The notes below the pieces were generated by a model. The model was not told where the DNA came from and did not search any database. It saw only the letters and a list, made by a program, of their open reading frames with translations. Below, in pieces: positions 1-8,538 of a stretch of DNA of 64,000 bases. Position 1 is the first letter of the stretch. Every line of letters starts with the position of its first letter. Source of the DNA: Flavobacterium psychrophilum (GTDB taxonomy: Bacteria > Bacteroidota > Bacteroidia > Flavobacteriales > Flavobacteriaceae); the NCBI GenBank assembly GCA_945872245.1, contig CAMBZB010000009.1, positions 9,257 through 73,256 of the forward strand. Reading direction: 5' to 3'. A program made the position numbers and the translations under genes.

Positions 1-1020
1 AAAGGACTGAAAATCTACAAACACCTCGGATTTTCAATCGTAAAAATCACCAATCCTTGGCCGGAAGCTAAAGAGGGTTTTACGTATATCCTCCAAGAAA
101 AAAACGGTATTGTTCCCGATAGTTTGAAGCAATTCCCCACTATTTCAATTCCAATACAATCCATCGTTGTGACCTCGACCACACATATTCCGGCGTTGGA
201 ATTATTGGGTGTCGAAAACACTTTGGTTGGTTTCCCTGATACGGCATATATTTCCTCCGTTAAAACCCGAAGATTAATTGCTGCCGGAAAAGTTAGAGAA
301 GTAGGAGTCAATGAAAACCTAAATACCGAAGTTTTAATCGATATGAAACCGGACGTGATTGTCGGTTTTGGATTAAACAACAGCAATCCAACATTAGATA
401 ATCTTCAAAAAAGTGGTTTAAAAGTGATGCTTAACGGCGATTGGACCGAACAAACTCCTCTTGGCAAAGCGGAATGGATCAAATTTTTCGGAGCATTGTA
501 TGGATTGGATTCCAAGGCAAATACCCTGTTTTCCAAGATTGAAAAGGAATACAATTCGACTTTAGCTTTAGCCAAAAAAGCAACAACTAAACCAACTGTT
601 CTCAGTGGAGCAATGTATCAGAAAATATGGTATATTCCGCAAGGCGAGAGTTGGGTATCCTTATTTTTGAAAGATGCACGGTCTAATTATTTATGGTCAA
701 ACACCAAAGGAATAGGAAGTTTAGCTCTTCCTTTTGAAGTTATACTTGAAAAAGCTAAAGATGCGGATTTCTGGATTGCACCTGGGGATTATTCAAGCCT
801 AAAACAAATGAGCGAAAGCAACCCACACTACAGCCAATTTGATTCGTTTAAAAATAAAAAAGTATATTCGTATGCGGTAAACAAAGGAGAGAAAGGCGGA
901 ATCCTTTATTTCGAATGGTCTCCTACTCGCCCCGACTGGGTTTTGAAAGATTTAATCAAGATATTTCACCCGGAATTATTGCCCCATCACAAACTTTTTT
1001 TCTTTACCAAATTAGAATAA
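1..1020 (+). CDS. ABC transporter substrate-binding protein (FecB/BtuF type), 5' partial
   Basis: Frame 1 is open from the first base, so the true start and any signal peptide lie upstream of the window; about 339 codons are visible. The protein has the periplasmic-binding fold used for iron-siderophore, heme or cobalamin import: a VTSTTHIPALELLG segment, then KPDVIVGFG and a C-terminal alpha/beta lobe. A TTG at 124 could be mistaken for a start, but the homologous-looking sequence continues upstream of it. The stop is followed after one base by the permease gene, and then by the ATPase gene, giving a complete binding protein-permease-ATPase importer operon. The substrate cannot be told from sequence. 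Family assignment is firm; iron chelate versus B12 is inference. Confidence 0.85.
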   Translation, partial: KGLKIYKHLGFSIVKITNPWPEAKEGFTYILQEKNGIVPDSLKQFPTISIPIQSIVVTSTTHIPALELLGVENTLVGFPDTAYISSVKTRRLIAAGKVREVGVNENLNTEVLIDMKPDVIVGFGLNNSNPTLDNLQKSGLKVMLNGDWTEQTPLGKAEWIKFFGALYGLDSKANTLFSKIEKEYNSTLALAKKATTKPTVLSGAMYQKIWYIPQGESWVSLFLKDARSNYLWSNTKGIGSLALPFEVILEKAKDADFWIAPGDYSSLKQMSESNPHYSQFDSFKNKKVYSYAVNKGEKGGILYFEWSPTRPDWVLKDLIKIFHPELLPHHKLFFFTKLE

Positions 1021-1021
1021 A

Positions 1022-2053
1022 TTGACCAACATCAACCGAAATAGATTTCTATTCACCCTTTTGACATCGTCATTGGTTTTGCTATTGTTATTGAACATCA
1101 GCTTGGGTTCGGTTTCTATTCCTATAAAGGACGTTTTTAACAGTCTGATAGACGGAAACTCCGGCAAAGAAACTTGGAATTACATCATTATCAATTACCG
1201 ATTACCTAAAGCGATTACTGCAATTGTTGTCGGTATAGGATTGTCAATAAGTGGATTGCTAATGCAAAATTTATTTCGAAATCCATTGGCCGGGCCCGAT
1301 GTATTGGGATTGAGCTCTGGATCAAGTTTAGGCGTGGCAACCATAGTCATGGGCGCTGCTTTTTTACCAACGGGTTTGTCTTCTATTTTGCTTTCATCCT
1401 ACGGAATTATATTGGCTTCGAGTTTGGGAAGTTTCTTGGTATTATTGGCCGTATTAGCCATTTCGCAACGATTGCGCGACACGATGGCTATCTTGATTGT
1501 CGGCTTAATGTTTGCAAGTTTAACCAGTGCCATTGTTGGAACACTCACCTATTTCAGCACTGCCGAACAATTACAGAAATTCACTTTTTGGTCCATGGGA
1601 AATCTGGGTAATTTGTCTTGGTCATCGATTGTAATTTTATCAGTTTGTGTAGCTATTGGTTTGTTATTGAGTCTTGTCAGTATCAAACCTTTGAATGCTT
1701 TGCTTTTGGGAGAAAACTATGCCCGAAGTTTGGGAGTGAAATATAAAAGAACCCGATTGATTATCATCATTGCCACCAGTATTTTAGCAGGAAGTATCAC
1801 GGCATACGCCGGTCCTATTGCCTTTATCGGATTAGCAGTACCTCATATTGCCAAATTAGTTTTTCAAACTAGCAATCACACTATTTTATTCTGGGCTACT
1901 TTGCTTTTGGGTGCCATAATTATGCTGATATGCGACAGCATTTCACAACTTCCTGGAAGTGATTTCACCTTGCCTATTAATGCGGTGACTTCTATTTTTG
2001 GTGCGCCAATCGTAATTTGGTTGTTGGTTCGAAAACGTAAAATGATGAACTAA
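1022..2053 (+). CDS. FecCD-family ABC transporter permease
   Basis: This is a polytopic inner-membrane permease of 343 residues, the usual FecCD/BtuC length, with about nine to ten hydrophobic segments. Diagnostic stretches are GLSISGLLMQNLFRNPLAGP near residue 75 and GPIAFIGLAVPHIAK near residue 265, the region that contacts the ATPase. I accept the TTG at 1022 as start because it begins one base after the preceding stop and leads directly into the first membrane helix, with no suitable ATG nearby. The stop overlaps the ATG of the next gene by one base (TAATG), indicating translational coupling within the importer operon. Confidence 0.9.
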   Translation: MTNINRNRFLFTLLTSSLVLLLLLNISLGSVSIPIKDVFNSLIDGNSGKETWNYIIINYRLPKAITAIVVGIGLSISGLLMQNLFRNPLAGPDVLGLSSGSSLGVATIVMGAAFLPTGLSSILLSSYGIILASSLGSFLVLLAVLAISQRLRDTMAILIVGLMFASLTSAIVGTLTYFSTAEQLQKFTFWSMGNLGNLSWSSIVILSVCVAIGLLLSLVSIKPLNALLLGENYARSLGVKYKRTRLIIIIATSILAGSITAYAGPIAFIGLAVPHIAKLVFQTSNHTILFWATLLLGAIIMLICDSISQLPGSDFTLPINAVTSIFGAPIVIWLLVRKRKMMN

Positions 2054-2838
2054 TGGAAAATAAAATCATCTTGCAGGCTTCAAAAATCAGCATTGGATAC
2101 ACTCATAAAAAAGAGAAAAATTGCATTGCCTCAGGTATTGATTTAACTTTACAAAAAGGAAAGTTGATTGCAATTATTGGCGCCAATGGTATCGGGAAAT
2201 CAACCCTTTTGAGGACCATAACCGGAATCCAAAAAACAATTTCAGGAACGGTATTATTGAACGGAAAGAACATTCACGGACTGGATTCCTTAACCTTGGC
2301 ACAAAAGCTTAGTGTTGTTTTAACCGAAAAATTACCACCCAGCAACTTGACCGTTTGGGAACTCATCGCTTTGGGGAGGCAGCCCTACACGAATTGGATT
2401 GGAAAATTAACCGACAAAGACATCGCTAAAATCAACGAAGCCATTGAACTCACACAAATTAGCCATTTGATATCCAAAAAACATTACGAAATTAGTGACG
2501 GACAATTGCAAATCGTCTTGATTGCAAGAGCTTTGGCACAAGACACCCCTTTGATTATTTTGGACGAACCTACAACCCACTTGGATTTACTGAACAAAGT
2601 GGTGCTTTTTAAACTCTTAAAAAAACTCACGCAAGAAACTGGAAAGTGCATTCTTTTTTCGACTCACGACATCGATATGGCCATACAACTGAGCGACGAA
2701 ATGATTATTATGACTCCTGAAAATGTGATTCAAGACCAACCTTGCAATTTTATTTTGAAAGGAAGTTTCAATACTTTATTCCAAGACGAGCATATTGTTT
2801 TTGATAGTGAAAAGGGGAAATTTATCATCAATGATTAA
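2053..2838 (+). CDS. ABC transporter ATP-binding protein (FecE/BtuD type)
   Basis: ATPase subunit of the importer encoded by the two preceding genes, 261 residues. Walker A is GANGIGKST (about residue 43), the Q-loop region follows, and Walker B is LIILDEPTTHLD near residue 170 with a switch histidine in STHD. The ABC signature reads ISDGQLQ rather than the canonical LSGGQ, so the first glycine is replaced by aspartate; the rest of the nucleotide site looks intact. It sits at the cytoplasmic face and powers import of an iron chelate, heme or cobalamin. The ATG overlaps the permease stop. The gene ends about 10 bases from the convergent trmL gene, with no clear terminator between them. Confidence 0.9.
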   Translation: MENKIILQASKISIGYTHKKEKNCIASGIDLTLQKGKLIAIIGANGIGKSTLLRTITGIQKTISGTVLLNGKNIHGLDSLTLAQKLSVVLTEKLPPSNLTVWELIALGRQPYTNWIGKLTDKDIAKINEAIELTQISHLISKKHYEISDGQLQIVLIARALAQDTPLIILDEPTTHLDLLNKVVLFKLLKKLTQETGKCILFSTHDIDMAIQLSDEMIIMTPENVIQDQPCNFILKGSFNTLFQDEHIVFDSEKGKFIIND

Positions 2839-2848
2839 TGGATAATTA

Positions 2849-3304
2849 TCAATTGAAAATTGAAATCTGCCTTTTCGCTTCTCCCACCACAAAAGCAACT
2901 GAATTGGCGATATTAAAACTTCGGATTAAATTCGACATCGGAATTGTCAAATGATTTTCGAATCTATCCAAAATTTCCTTGCTCAAACCCACGCTTTCTT
3001 TACCAAAAACCAACCAGTCCCCATCCTGAAAATCAGCTTCATAAATAGATTTGTCAGCGTGAGAACTCATCAGGAAAACTCGAGATAAATCAGGAATTAT
3101 TGCAATCCATTCCTCAATATTTTGATATTCCGTAACATCCAAATGAATCCAATAATCTAAACCGGAACGTTTCAAGTTTTTATCATTGATAACAAATCCA
3201 AAAGGGTGAATCAAGTGCAAACGGCTTTCGGTGCCCACACACAAACGACCAATATTTCCGGTATTGTTGGGGATTTCAGGTTCTACTAGGACGATGTTTA
3301 ACAT
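2849..3304 (-). CDS. trmL: tRNA (cytidine(34)-2'-O)-methyltransferase TrmL
   Basis: SPOUT-class methyltransferase of 151 residues, the normal size for TrmL/YibK. In the family it 2'-O-methylates the wobble nucleotide of certain tRNA-Leu isoacceptors using S-adenosylmethionine. Visible motifs are the N-terminal LVEPEIPNNTGNIGRLC, the central LVFGKESVGL, and the C-terminal knot segment SFNIANSVAFVVGEA, which binds the methyl donor. The ATG start at 3304 is the natural one. It reads in the same direction as the upstream RluE-like gene, 57 bases away, so the two RNA-modification genes may be cotranscribed. Confidence 0.93.
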   Translation of the reverse strand: MLNIVLVEPEIPNNTGNIGRLCVGTESRLHLIHPFGFVINDKNLKRSGLDYWIHLDVTEYQNIEEWIAIIPDLSRVFLMSSHADKSIYEADFQDGDWLVFGKESVGLSKEILDRFENHLTIPMSNLIRSFNIANSVAFVVGEAKRQISIFN

Positions 3305-3361
3305 TTTTATAGGGTGTTAGGAATTGGGTTTTTAGGTGTTGATCTAGAAGATTTCAACAAC

Positions 3362-3934
3362 TCATAATTCAAAATTGATAACTTCTTTTACTTCTCCAGC
3401 TTGCAAATCATTCAAATGTACGTTTCCTATTCGGACTCGAACTAATCGAAGCGTAGGAAAACCAACTGCTGCGGTCATTTTCCGAACTTGGCGAAACTTC
3501 CCCTCATTGACTGTGATGGAAGCCCAAGATGTTGGTCCGTGGCGTTCGTCCCGTATTTTTTTTCCCCTTGCGCCAAAAGCGGGAATTTCACTAATTATAA
3601 AGGACTCGCAAGGTTTGGTGGTATATTTTGTGCCGTTGAAACCTATTTCAACACCCTTTTTCATTTTGTCGATGGCTTCTTGAGTGATGATTTCATCGAC
3701 TTGAACATAATATTCTTTATCCACTTTTTTGCTGCGCACCATTTCGCTCATCTTTCCATCGGTGGTCAATAAAAGAAGGCCTTCAGAGTCCTCGTCTAGC
3801 CGACCAATAGCCATAGTCCCTTTAGGAAAATCGTATAATTCTCCTAACAGCTTTTTCTTTCGTTTTAATTCATAAACAAATTGGCTCAAATAGCCGTATG
3901 GCTTGTGGATGATGAAGTGACGGTGATTGGACAT
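3362..3934 (-). CDS. RsuA/RluE-family rRNA pseudouridine synthase
   Basis: Pseudouridine synthase without an S4 domain, so closest in build to RluE, which modifies 23S rRNA. The catalytic motif is GRLDEDSEGLLLLTTDG, where the first aspartate is the nucleophile; HKPYGYLSQF near the N-terminus and GKFRQVRKMTAAVGFPTLRL near the C-terminus are the other family landmarks. I chose the ATG at 3934, giving 190 residues; the same frame could start at a GTG six codons earlier, but the conserved core begins right after the ATG. Assignment to the RsuA/RluB/E/F group is firm; the exact target base is inferred. Confidence 0.85.
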   Translation of the reverse strand: MSNHRHFIIHKPYGYLSQFVYELKRKKKLLGELYDFPKGTMAIGRLDEDSEGLLLLTTDGKMSEMVRSKKVDKEYYVQVDEIITQEAIDKMKKGVEIGFNGTKYTTKPCESFIISEIPAFGARGKKIRDERHGPTSWASITVNEGKFRQVRKMTAAVGFPTLRLVRVRIGNVHLNDLQAGEVKEVINFEL

Positions 3935-4038
3935 TTTTTTAAATAATTTCACAAAAATACATTTTTCAAATTATCTTCTTATGCAATCTTAAATTGATAT
4001 TATTCCTTACTTTTACTTTTTTCAAAAACCATTCTTTT

Positions 4039-5376
4039 ATGTCAACCATGCTCCCGTTTTTACTGCTTTTTATTGTTGCACTCGCCATCGGAGTTTTCAT
4101 TGGAAAACTACTATTTTCAGCTAAATCCCAATCAGAAAAAAGCTTTCTCGAAGAGAGACTCAACAATCTTAAAGAGCAATACCAAATAGAAAAATCGGAT
4201 TGGGATACGAAATTGCAACAAGTTATTGAGGAAAAAGAAACCATTCGCAACGAGAAAGAATCCATCAATATACAACTCACCAAGAAAGAAGTCGATTTTG
4301 AAAATCTTTGGCAACGTAACCAAGAGCAAAAAGGGGAAGTAGAAAAACTACAGGAAAAATTCACCAAGGAATTCGAGAATTTAGCCACTAAAATCTTGGA
4401 TGAAAAGTCCAACAAGTTTACCGAGCAGAACAAGGAGAATATGAAAAATATCTTGTCGCCATTACAAGAAAAAATTCAACTGTTCGAGAAAAAAGTGGAT
4501 GACACCCATAAAGAAAGCATTGACTACCACGCGGCTTTGCGCCAACAAATTATAGGACTTAGTGAACTGAACGCTCAAATGAGCAAGGAAACCCTAAACC
4601 TGACCAAAGCCCTAAAAGGGGATAGTAAAATGCAAGGGAATTGGGGAGAGTTGATTCTGGAACGAGTTTTGGAAAAATCAGGATTGGAAAAAGATAGGGA
4701 ATATTTTGTGCAACAATCCCACACCAACGCCGAAGGAAATCGCGTTTTTCCTGATGTAGTCATCAATCTCCCTGACGGCAAAAAAATGATTGTCGATTCG
4801 AAAGTTTCGCTGACCGCCTATGAAAAATTCATCAACGAAGAAGACGACAGTTTGAAAAATGCTTTTTTGAAAGAACATGTCAGTTCTATCAAACGCCATG
4901 TGGAGCAATTGGGAGATAAAAATTACCAGGATTTATACCAAATAGAAAGCCCAGATTTTGTGCTGCTTTTCATCCCAATGGAACCGGCTTTTGCATTGGC
5001 GTTGAACGAGGACACCACTTTGTACAACAAGGCTTTTGAGAAAAATATCGTGATTGTGACTCCTTCAACCCTACTAGCAACTTTACGTACGATTGATAGC
5101 ATGTGGGCGAACCAAAAACAACAAGAAAATGCCTTTGAAATTGCAAGACAAGCCGGAGCTCTGTATGACAAATTCGAGGGTTTCGTAGCTGATTTGGTTA
5201 AAGTTGGAAACAAAATTAAAGATTCCAAAACTGAATACGACAACGCCATGAATAAACTTGTGGATGGAAAAGGAAACCTCATTACGAGTGTCGAAAAACT
5301 CAAAAAAATGGGAGCCAAAGCCAAGAAAGCACTTCCTGATAACATCTTGAATCGCGCAGAAAAACAATCCGAATAA
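4039..5376 (+). CDS. rmuC: DNA recombination protein RmuC
   Basis: RmuC family protein of 445 residues from the ATG at 4039 (a second ATG is three codons on; a TTG at 3994 is also in frame). It has a single N-terminal membrane segment (LPFLLLFIVALAIGVFIG), a long charged coiled coil to about residue 180, then the PD-(D/E)XK-like RmuC domain with GNWGELILERVLEKSGL, VVINLPDGKKMIVDSKVSL and TPSTLLATLRTI. In E. coli loss of RmuC raises inversion rates at short repeats, implying a nuclease-like role in genome stability. The anchor suggests it works at the membrane. It is followed 36 bases later by the thioesterase gene on the same strand. Confidence 0.92.
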   Translation: MSTMLPFLLLFIVALAIGVFIGKLLFSAKSQSEKSFLEERLNNLKEQYQIEKSDWDTKLQQVIEEKETIRNEKESINIQLTKKEVDFENLWQRNQEQKGEVEKLQEKFTKEFENLATKILDEKSNKFTEQNKENMKNILSPLQEKIQLFEKKVDDTHKESIDYHAALRQQIIGLSELNAQMSKETLNLTKALKGDSKMQGNWGELILERVLEKSGLEKDREYFVQQSHTNAEGNRVFPDVVINLPDGKKMIVDSKVSLTAYEKFINEEDDSLKNAFLKEHVSSIKRHVEQLGDKNYQDLYQIESPDFVLLFIPMEPAFALALNEDTTLYNKAFEKNIVIVTPSTLLATLRTIDSMWANQKQQENAFEIARQAGALYDKFEGFVADLVKVGNKIKDSKTEYDNAMNKLVDGKGNLITSVEKLKKMGAKAKKALPDNILNRAEKQSE

Positions 5377-5412
5377 TCCGAAAACAAAAAATATAAACAA
5401 AGTAAATCAATT

Positions 5413-5961
5413 ATGGAATCTATTTTTAAAACCGTTGAATCGTCAAAAATTAGTATTTCGCAATTAATGCTACCTTCCCACACCAATTTTAGTGGCAAAA
5501 TTCATGGCGGTTATATCTTATCGATGCTTGACCAAATTGCGTTTGCGTGTGCCTCGAAATTTTCAGGAAACTATTGTGTAACGGCTTCTGTTGACACCGT
5601 AAACTTCTTGAACCCTATAGAAGTTGGAGAGCTTGTAACAATGAAAGCTTGTGTAAATTATGTAGGTAAAAGTTCCATGATTATAGGCATACGAGTTGAA
5701 TCGGAGAATATCCAAACAGGAAACATTAAACATTGTAATTCCTCCTATTTCACGATGGTTTCTAAAGACAAACAAGGCGAAAACGCAACGGTTCCGGGTT
5801 TAATTTTGACGAACACGAAAGATGTGAGACGCTTTTTTAATTGCTTAAAACAGATTAATTCAAAAAAAGAAAGAGACACTGCTGAAGAAATCAAGGATTA
5901 CAGTTCTTCCGAAAATTTATCAAAACTAGACAAATACAATGTTTTGTTGGAATTAAATTAG
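5413..5961 (+). CDS. acyl-CoA thioesterase, hotdog fold (YciA/ACOT-like)
   Basis: Single hotdog-domain protein of 182 residues. The segment HTNFSGKIHGGYILSMLDQ matches the N-terminal signature of cytosolic acyl-CoA hydrolases, where the conserved Asn/Asp and the HGG turn form the active site; TASVDTVNFLNPIEVGE and VGKSSM continue the fold. The C-terminal 50 residues are charged and look specific to this lineage. The expected reaction is hydrolysis of acyl-CoA to free acid and CoA in the cytoplasm; chain-length preference cannot be read. Start ATG 5413. It may share a transcript with rmuC. Confidence 0.85.
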   Translation: MESIFKTVESSKISISQLMLPSHTNFSGKIHGGYILSMLDQIAFACASKFSGNYCVTASVDTVNFLNPIEVGELVTMKACVNYVGKSSMIIGIRVESENIQTGNIKHCNSSYFTMVSKDKQGENATVPGLILTNTKDVRRFFNCLKQINSKKERDTAEEIKDYSSSENLSKLDKYNVLLELN

Positions 5962-6125
5962 GCATGCTGTTTCCCAAAAAACAAACAAAACATTCACCTA
6001 ATTAAAATAGAAAATAATACCCTAAATTAGCAAAATTATGTCAAGCAGCAGAAAATAATTAGTAAACAATTTAAGGTAAAAGTTGCATTTATTAGTTGAA
6101 TCTAAGAAGTAAAAAAATCAATTTT

Positions 6126-6650
6126 ATGAAAATATTAGGAATAGGTTCTAGAATTCACCATTCAGAATTTGGAAAGGGAGTAATCACCAATGTTTCTCCC
6201 AAAGAATATTGGGTGACATTTATAGAAAATGGCTTAGAAACCATAGCTATCGACAGTGAATTTGAGATCTTGGAAGCTGTAGAAAACGAAGTCGACACTG
6301 TTAGTTTTTATGATGTGGAAAAGAGTCTACTTCAAATTCTAAAGAAATGGTCGGATATTTCAGAAATTGTTCCGATTGCCGATAAGTGGAAGGGCGGAAA
6401 GATGATATTAGATCCTGGTCAGCCCGGATTGGCTTCAAAAGAAATTCCAGTTGACACTTTTTTCCATAAAATAATTATGGTTCGTGACCGACTACGGGTT
6501 ATGGAACAAAAAATAAATGCCAGTAGCATTGAAGAAATTGAAAAAATAGAGTTACAGCAATACATTACCAGAATTTATGGAAGTTTGACTACTTTTAATG
6601 TTTTATTCAAAACACCAACTCATTATTTTGTTGGCGATAAAACAAAATAG
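6126..6650 (+). CDS. hypothetical protein with UvrD/PcrA-tail-like N-terminal motif
   Basis: Protein of 174 residues from the ATG at 6126. The first 50 residues, GSRIHHSEFGKGVITNV followed by YWVTFIENGLETIAI, resemble the small Tudor-like domain at the C-terminus of UvrD/PcrA helicases (pattern G-x-V-x-H-x-x-F-G-x-G-x-V, then a strand with F and G). In those helicases the domain contacts RNA polymerase. The rest is helical, with a tryptophan-rich KKWSD..ADKWKGG stretch, and has no family I recognise. No catalytic motif is visible. A longer TTG-initiated reading (6096) is possible but less likely. Domain similarity is by eye only. Confidence 0.65.
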   Translation: MKILGIGSRIHHSEFGKGVITNVSPKEYWVTFIENGLETIAIDSEFEILEAVENEVDTVSFYDVEKSLLQILKKWSDISEIVPIADKWKGGKMILDPGQPGLASKEIPVDTFFHKIIMVRDRLRVMEQKINASSIEEIEKIELQQYITRIYGSLTTFNVLFKTPTHYFVGDKTK

Positions 6651-6708
6651 TTTTTAGGATAAAAATAATTCTGTGTAAATTTATGGTGTATCCAAAACTA
6701 AAAAAAAC

Positions 6709-7236
6709 ATGAAAAAAGTAACCCTATCAATCACTCTATTTATTGCTGTAATTATTGGTTGCAAAACCAGTTCTTCAAACGGAATAGCAAATAAATTAAA
6801 CATCACTTTTGAATCAAAAAGTAACAGTACTGTCACTGGAACGGCCACCTTTTCAGAAAAAAATGGTACAGTGACTTTTATTGCAAAATTAGCCGGATTA
6901 AAGCCTGGTATTCATGCTATTCATATTCACGAGAAATCGGATTGTTCGGCTGCAGATGGGAGTTCAGCAGGCGGACATTGGAATCCTACTTTCAAAAAGC
7001 ACGGAAAATTGAGCCAAGGCGAATCGCATAAAGGGGATATTGGGAATTTTAACGCCGACGGAAAAGGAAATGGAACCATCACTTTGTCAACTGACGATTG
7101 GTGTATTGGCTGCGGAGATGCCACAAAAGACATTCTTGAAAAAGGTCTGATTGTGCATCAAGGGGCCGATGATTATATATCCCAGCCTACCGGAAATGCG
7201 GGAACAAGGGTTGCATGTTCGGCAATTTTAAAATAG
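6709..7236 (+). CDS. sodC: Cu/Zn superoxide dismutase, lipoprotein
   Basis: Copper/zinc superoxide dismutase of 175 residues that converts superoxide to peroxide and oxygen. The N-terminus has a lipobox (VIIGC, Cys18), so it should be lipid-anchored in the envelope. All expected metal ligands are visible: HIHE (two copper histidines), GGHWNP (bridging histidine), KHG, GESHKGDIGN (zinc His and Asp) and IVHQGADDY (last copper histidine). Cysteines in SDCSAA and VACSAI can make the structural disulfide. An additional DDWCIGCGD pair lies before the last copper ligand. It is followed 61 bases later by the LETM1-related gene. Confidence 0.95.
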   Translation: MKKVTLSITLFIAVIIGCKTSSSNGIANKLNITFESKSNSTVTGTATFSEKNGTVTFIAKLAGLKPGIHAIHIHEKSDCSAADGSSAGGHWNPTFKKHGKLSQGESHKGDIGNFNADGKGNGTITLSTDDWCIGCGDATKDILEKGLIVHQGADDYISQPTGNAGTRVACSAILK

Positions 7237-7297
7237 GTTTATATTTTCATTACTGAAAACAACAAAAAAATTAGATTTTTAGCCTCAAAATAAAGCA

Positions 7298-8512
7298 ATG
7301 ATTAACCCTTCGGCAAACGGTTGGATAGATAAATTTTTCTCAAAACAAAAAACCTTTCTATTTTCTGATGAAGAGAATTTAAATACGTTTTATAAAAAAG
7401 TCAGAGAAACAGGGTTCATATACGGCCATATAGTTTCTTATGACAGGGCTGGCGCGATTGACACCGAATCTTGGGTTGGAAACGAAGTGTCTAAAGTTGC
7501 ACTATTGAACACTTTATTTAGTATTTATGTTTTGTCCTCAAACGATGCCAAAACTGAAAATTTCATAGCTAAAGCACTTGCTTTTTATAACGAAATGAAT
7601 CCTGAAGGCTTTAATTTATTAAAAAAAGTATTGCCTGAAAGCTCTCCTTCATTAAACCTGGAAAAAATAATCGATAGTCGAGTTCAAACCAATATCGATA
7701 TTATAAGTAAAAACTTCTCCCATATTTTAACCAATGCATTGCTTTTTATTGATATTCTGGCCTTCCATCAATATCTAATTCAAGGAGCAATTCCTGAAAA
7801 ATATTTAAAAAAAATAGAGGAAGCCATTATCAATATTGTTTCCCTTGCGCTGAAAACTAAATCCAATAAATCTAAATATGACGATTTGTTGATTAGGCTT
7901 TTTGAGTCTTCTGTTCGGTACACTAAATTTTCAAAGGTGAATATTCAATCCCAGAATTTTGGGATGGAGGAACTCGAACTAGACTATTTTACAAACGAGT
8001 TAGAAAAAAAATACCTCATTGACGTGGCCGGAATGGCCTTATGGAGTGATGGGGTTATCGAAAAAAACGAGGCTTATTTTCTTCATAAATTAGCCGAGTT
8101 GATGACTGTTTCCGACGATTTCGTAACCGAAAGTATAGCAACAACAAATGAATTCATCACAAACTACAAGGATGAAATTCCCTATTTCAATTACTCCAAT
8201 CCTGTCAAACATTTTTATGACCAAACCACTCAAACTGTCACAAAATTAATTACACGCAACAAAAACAGATTAGTAAAAGAAATTATTCAAAGCAAGGAAT
8301 TGATGCTTTTATTGGCAATTTCCACAAGAAGGGATTTGGATGAAAAAGAAAAGAAAAAAGTAAAAAAACAATTATTGGACATTTGTAAAACCGTTCCGTC
8401 TCTGACTATATTTCTGCTTCCCGGCGGCAGCTTATTACTCCCTATTTTAATCAAATTTATCCCCAGACTTTTACCTTCGGCTTTCAATGAAAACCTGGAA
8501 GAAAACGAATAA
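7298..8512 (+). CDS. LETM1-related protein
   Basis: Protein of 404 residues. The C-terminal 70 residues (KELMLLLAISTRRD, then CKTVPSLTIFLLPGGSLLLP and LIKFIPRLLPSAF) match the membrane-proximal region of the eukaryotic LETM1 family, including the lone hydrophobic segment and the LLP-(S/T)-(A/T)-F end. Upstream, around residues 230-290, VAGMALWSDGVIEKNEAYFLHKLAE is TerB-like in character. The N-terminal half is helical and unassigned. LETM1 proteins are linked to cation/proton exchange across the mitochondrial inner membrane; a bacterial role is not established. A bidirectional terminator follows directly after the stop. Confidence 0.75.
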   Translation: MINPSANGWIDKFFSKQKTFLFSDEENLNTFYKKVRETGFIYGHIVSYDRAGAIDTESWVGNEVSKVALLNTLFSIYVLSSNDAKTENFIAKALAFYNEMNPEGFNLLKKVLPESSPSLNLEKIIDSRVQTNIDIISKNFSHILTNALLFIDILAFHQYLIQGAIPEKYLKKIEEAIINIVSLALKTKSNKSKYDDLLIRLFESSVRYTKFSKVNIQSQNFGMEELELDYFTNELEKKYLIDVAGMALWSDGVIEKNEAYFLHKLAELMTVSDDFVTESIATTNEFITNYKDEIPYFNYSNPVKHFYDQTTQTVTKLITRNKNRLVKEIIQSKELMLLLAISTRRDLDEKEKKKVKKQLLDICKTVPSLTIFLLPGGSLLLPILIKFIPRLLPSAFNENLEENE

Positions 8513-8538
8513 AAAAAATCGCTCTAAGGCGATTTTTT
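8513..8538. terminator. bidirectional intrinsic terminator
   Basis: A 10-bp perfect stem (AAAAAATCGC / GCGATTTTTT) with a six-base loop lies between the LETM1-related gene and the convergent carbonic anhydrase gene. It has T-tracts in both orientations, so it can serve both. Confidence 0.85.

Noticed and set aside
124..126. TTG as the start of the left-end binding protein
   Set aside because: The frame is open to base 1 and the upstream codons continue a plausible protein, so the gene is cut by the window edge.
4923..5498. Long minus-strand frame opposite rmuC and the thioesterase gene
   Set aside because: It mirrors two well-supported genes and its translation is rich in Ser, Phe and Cys, as antisense shadows are.
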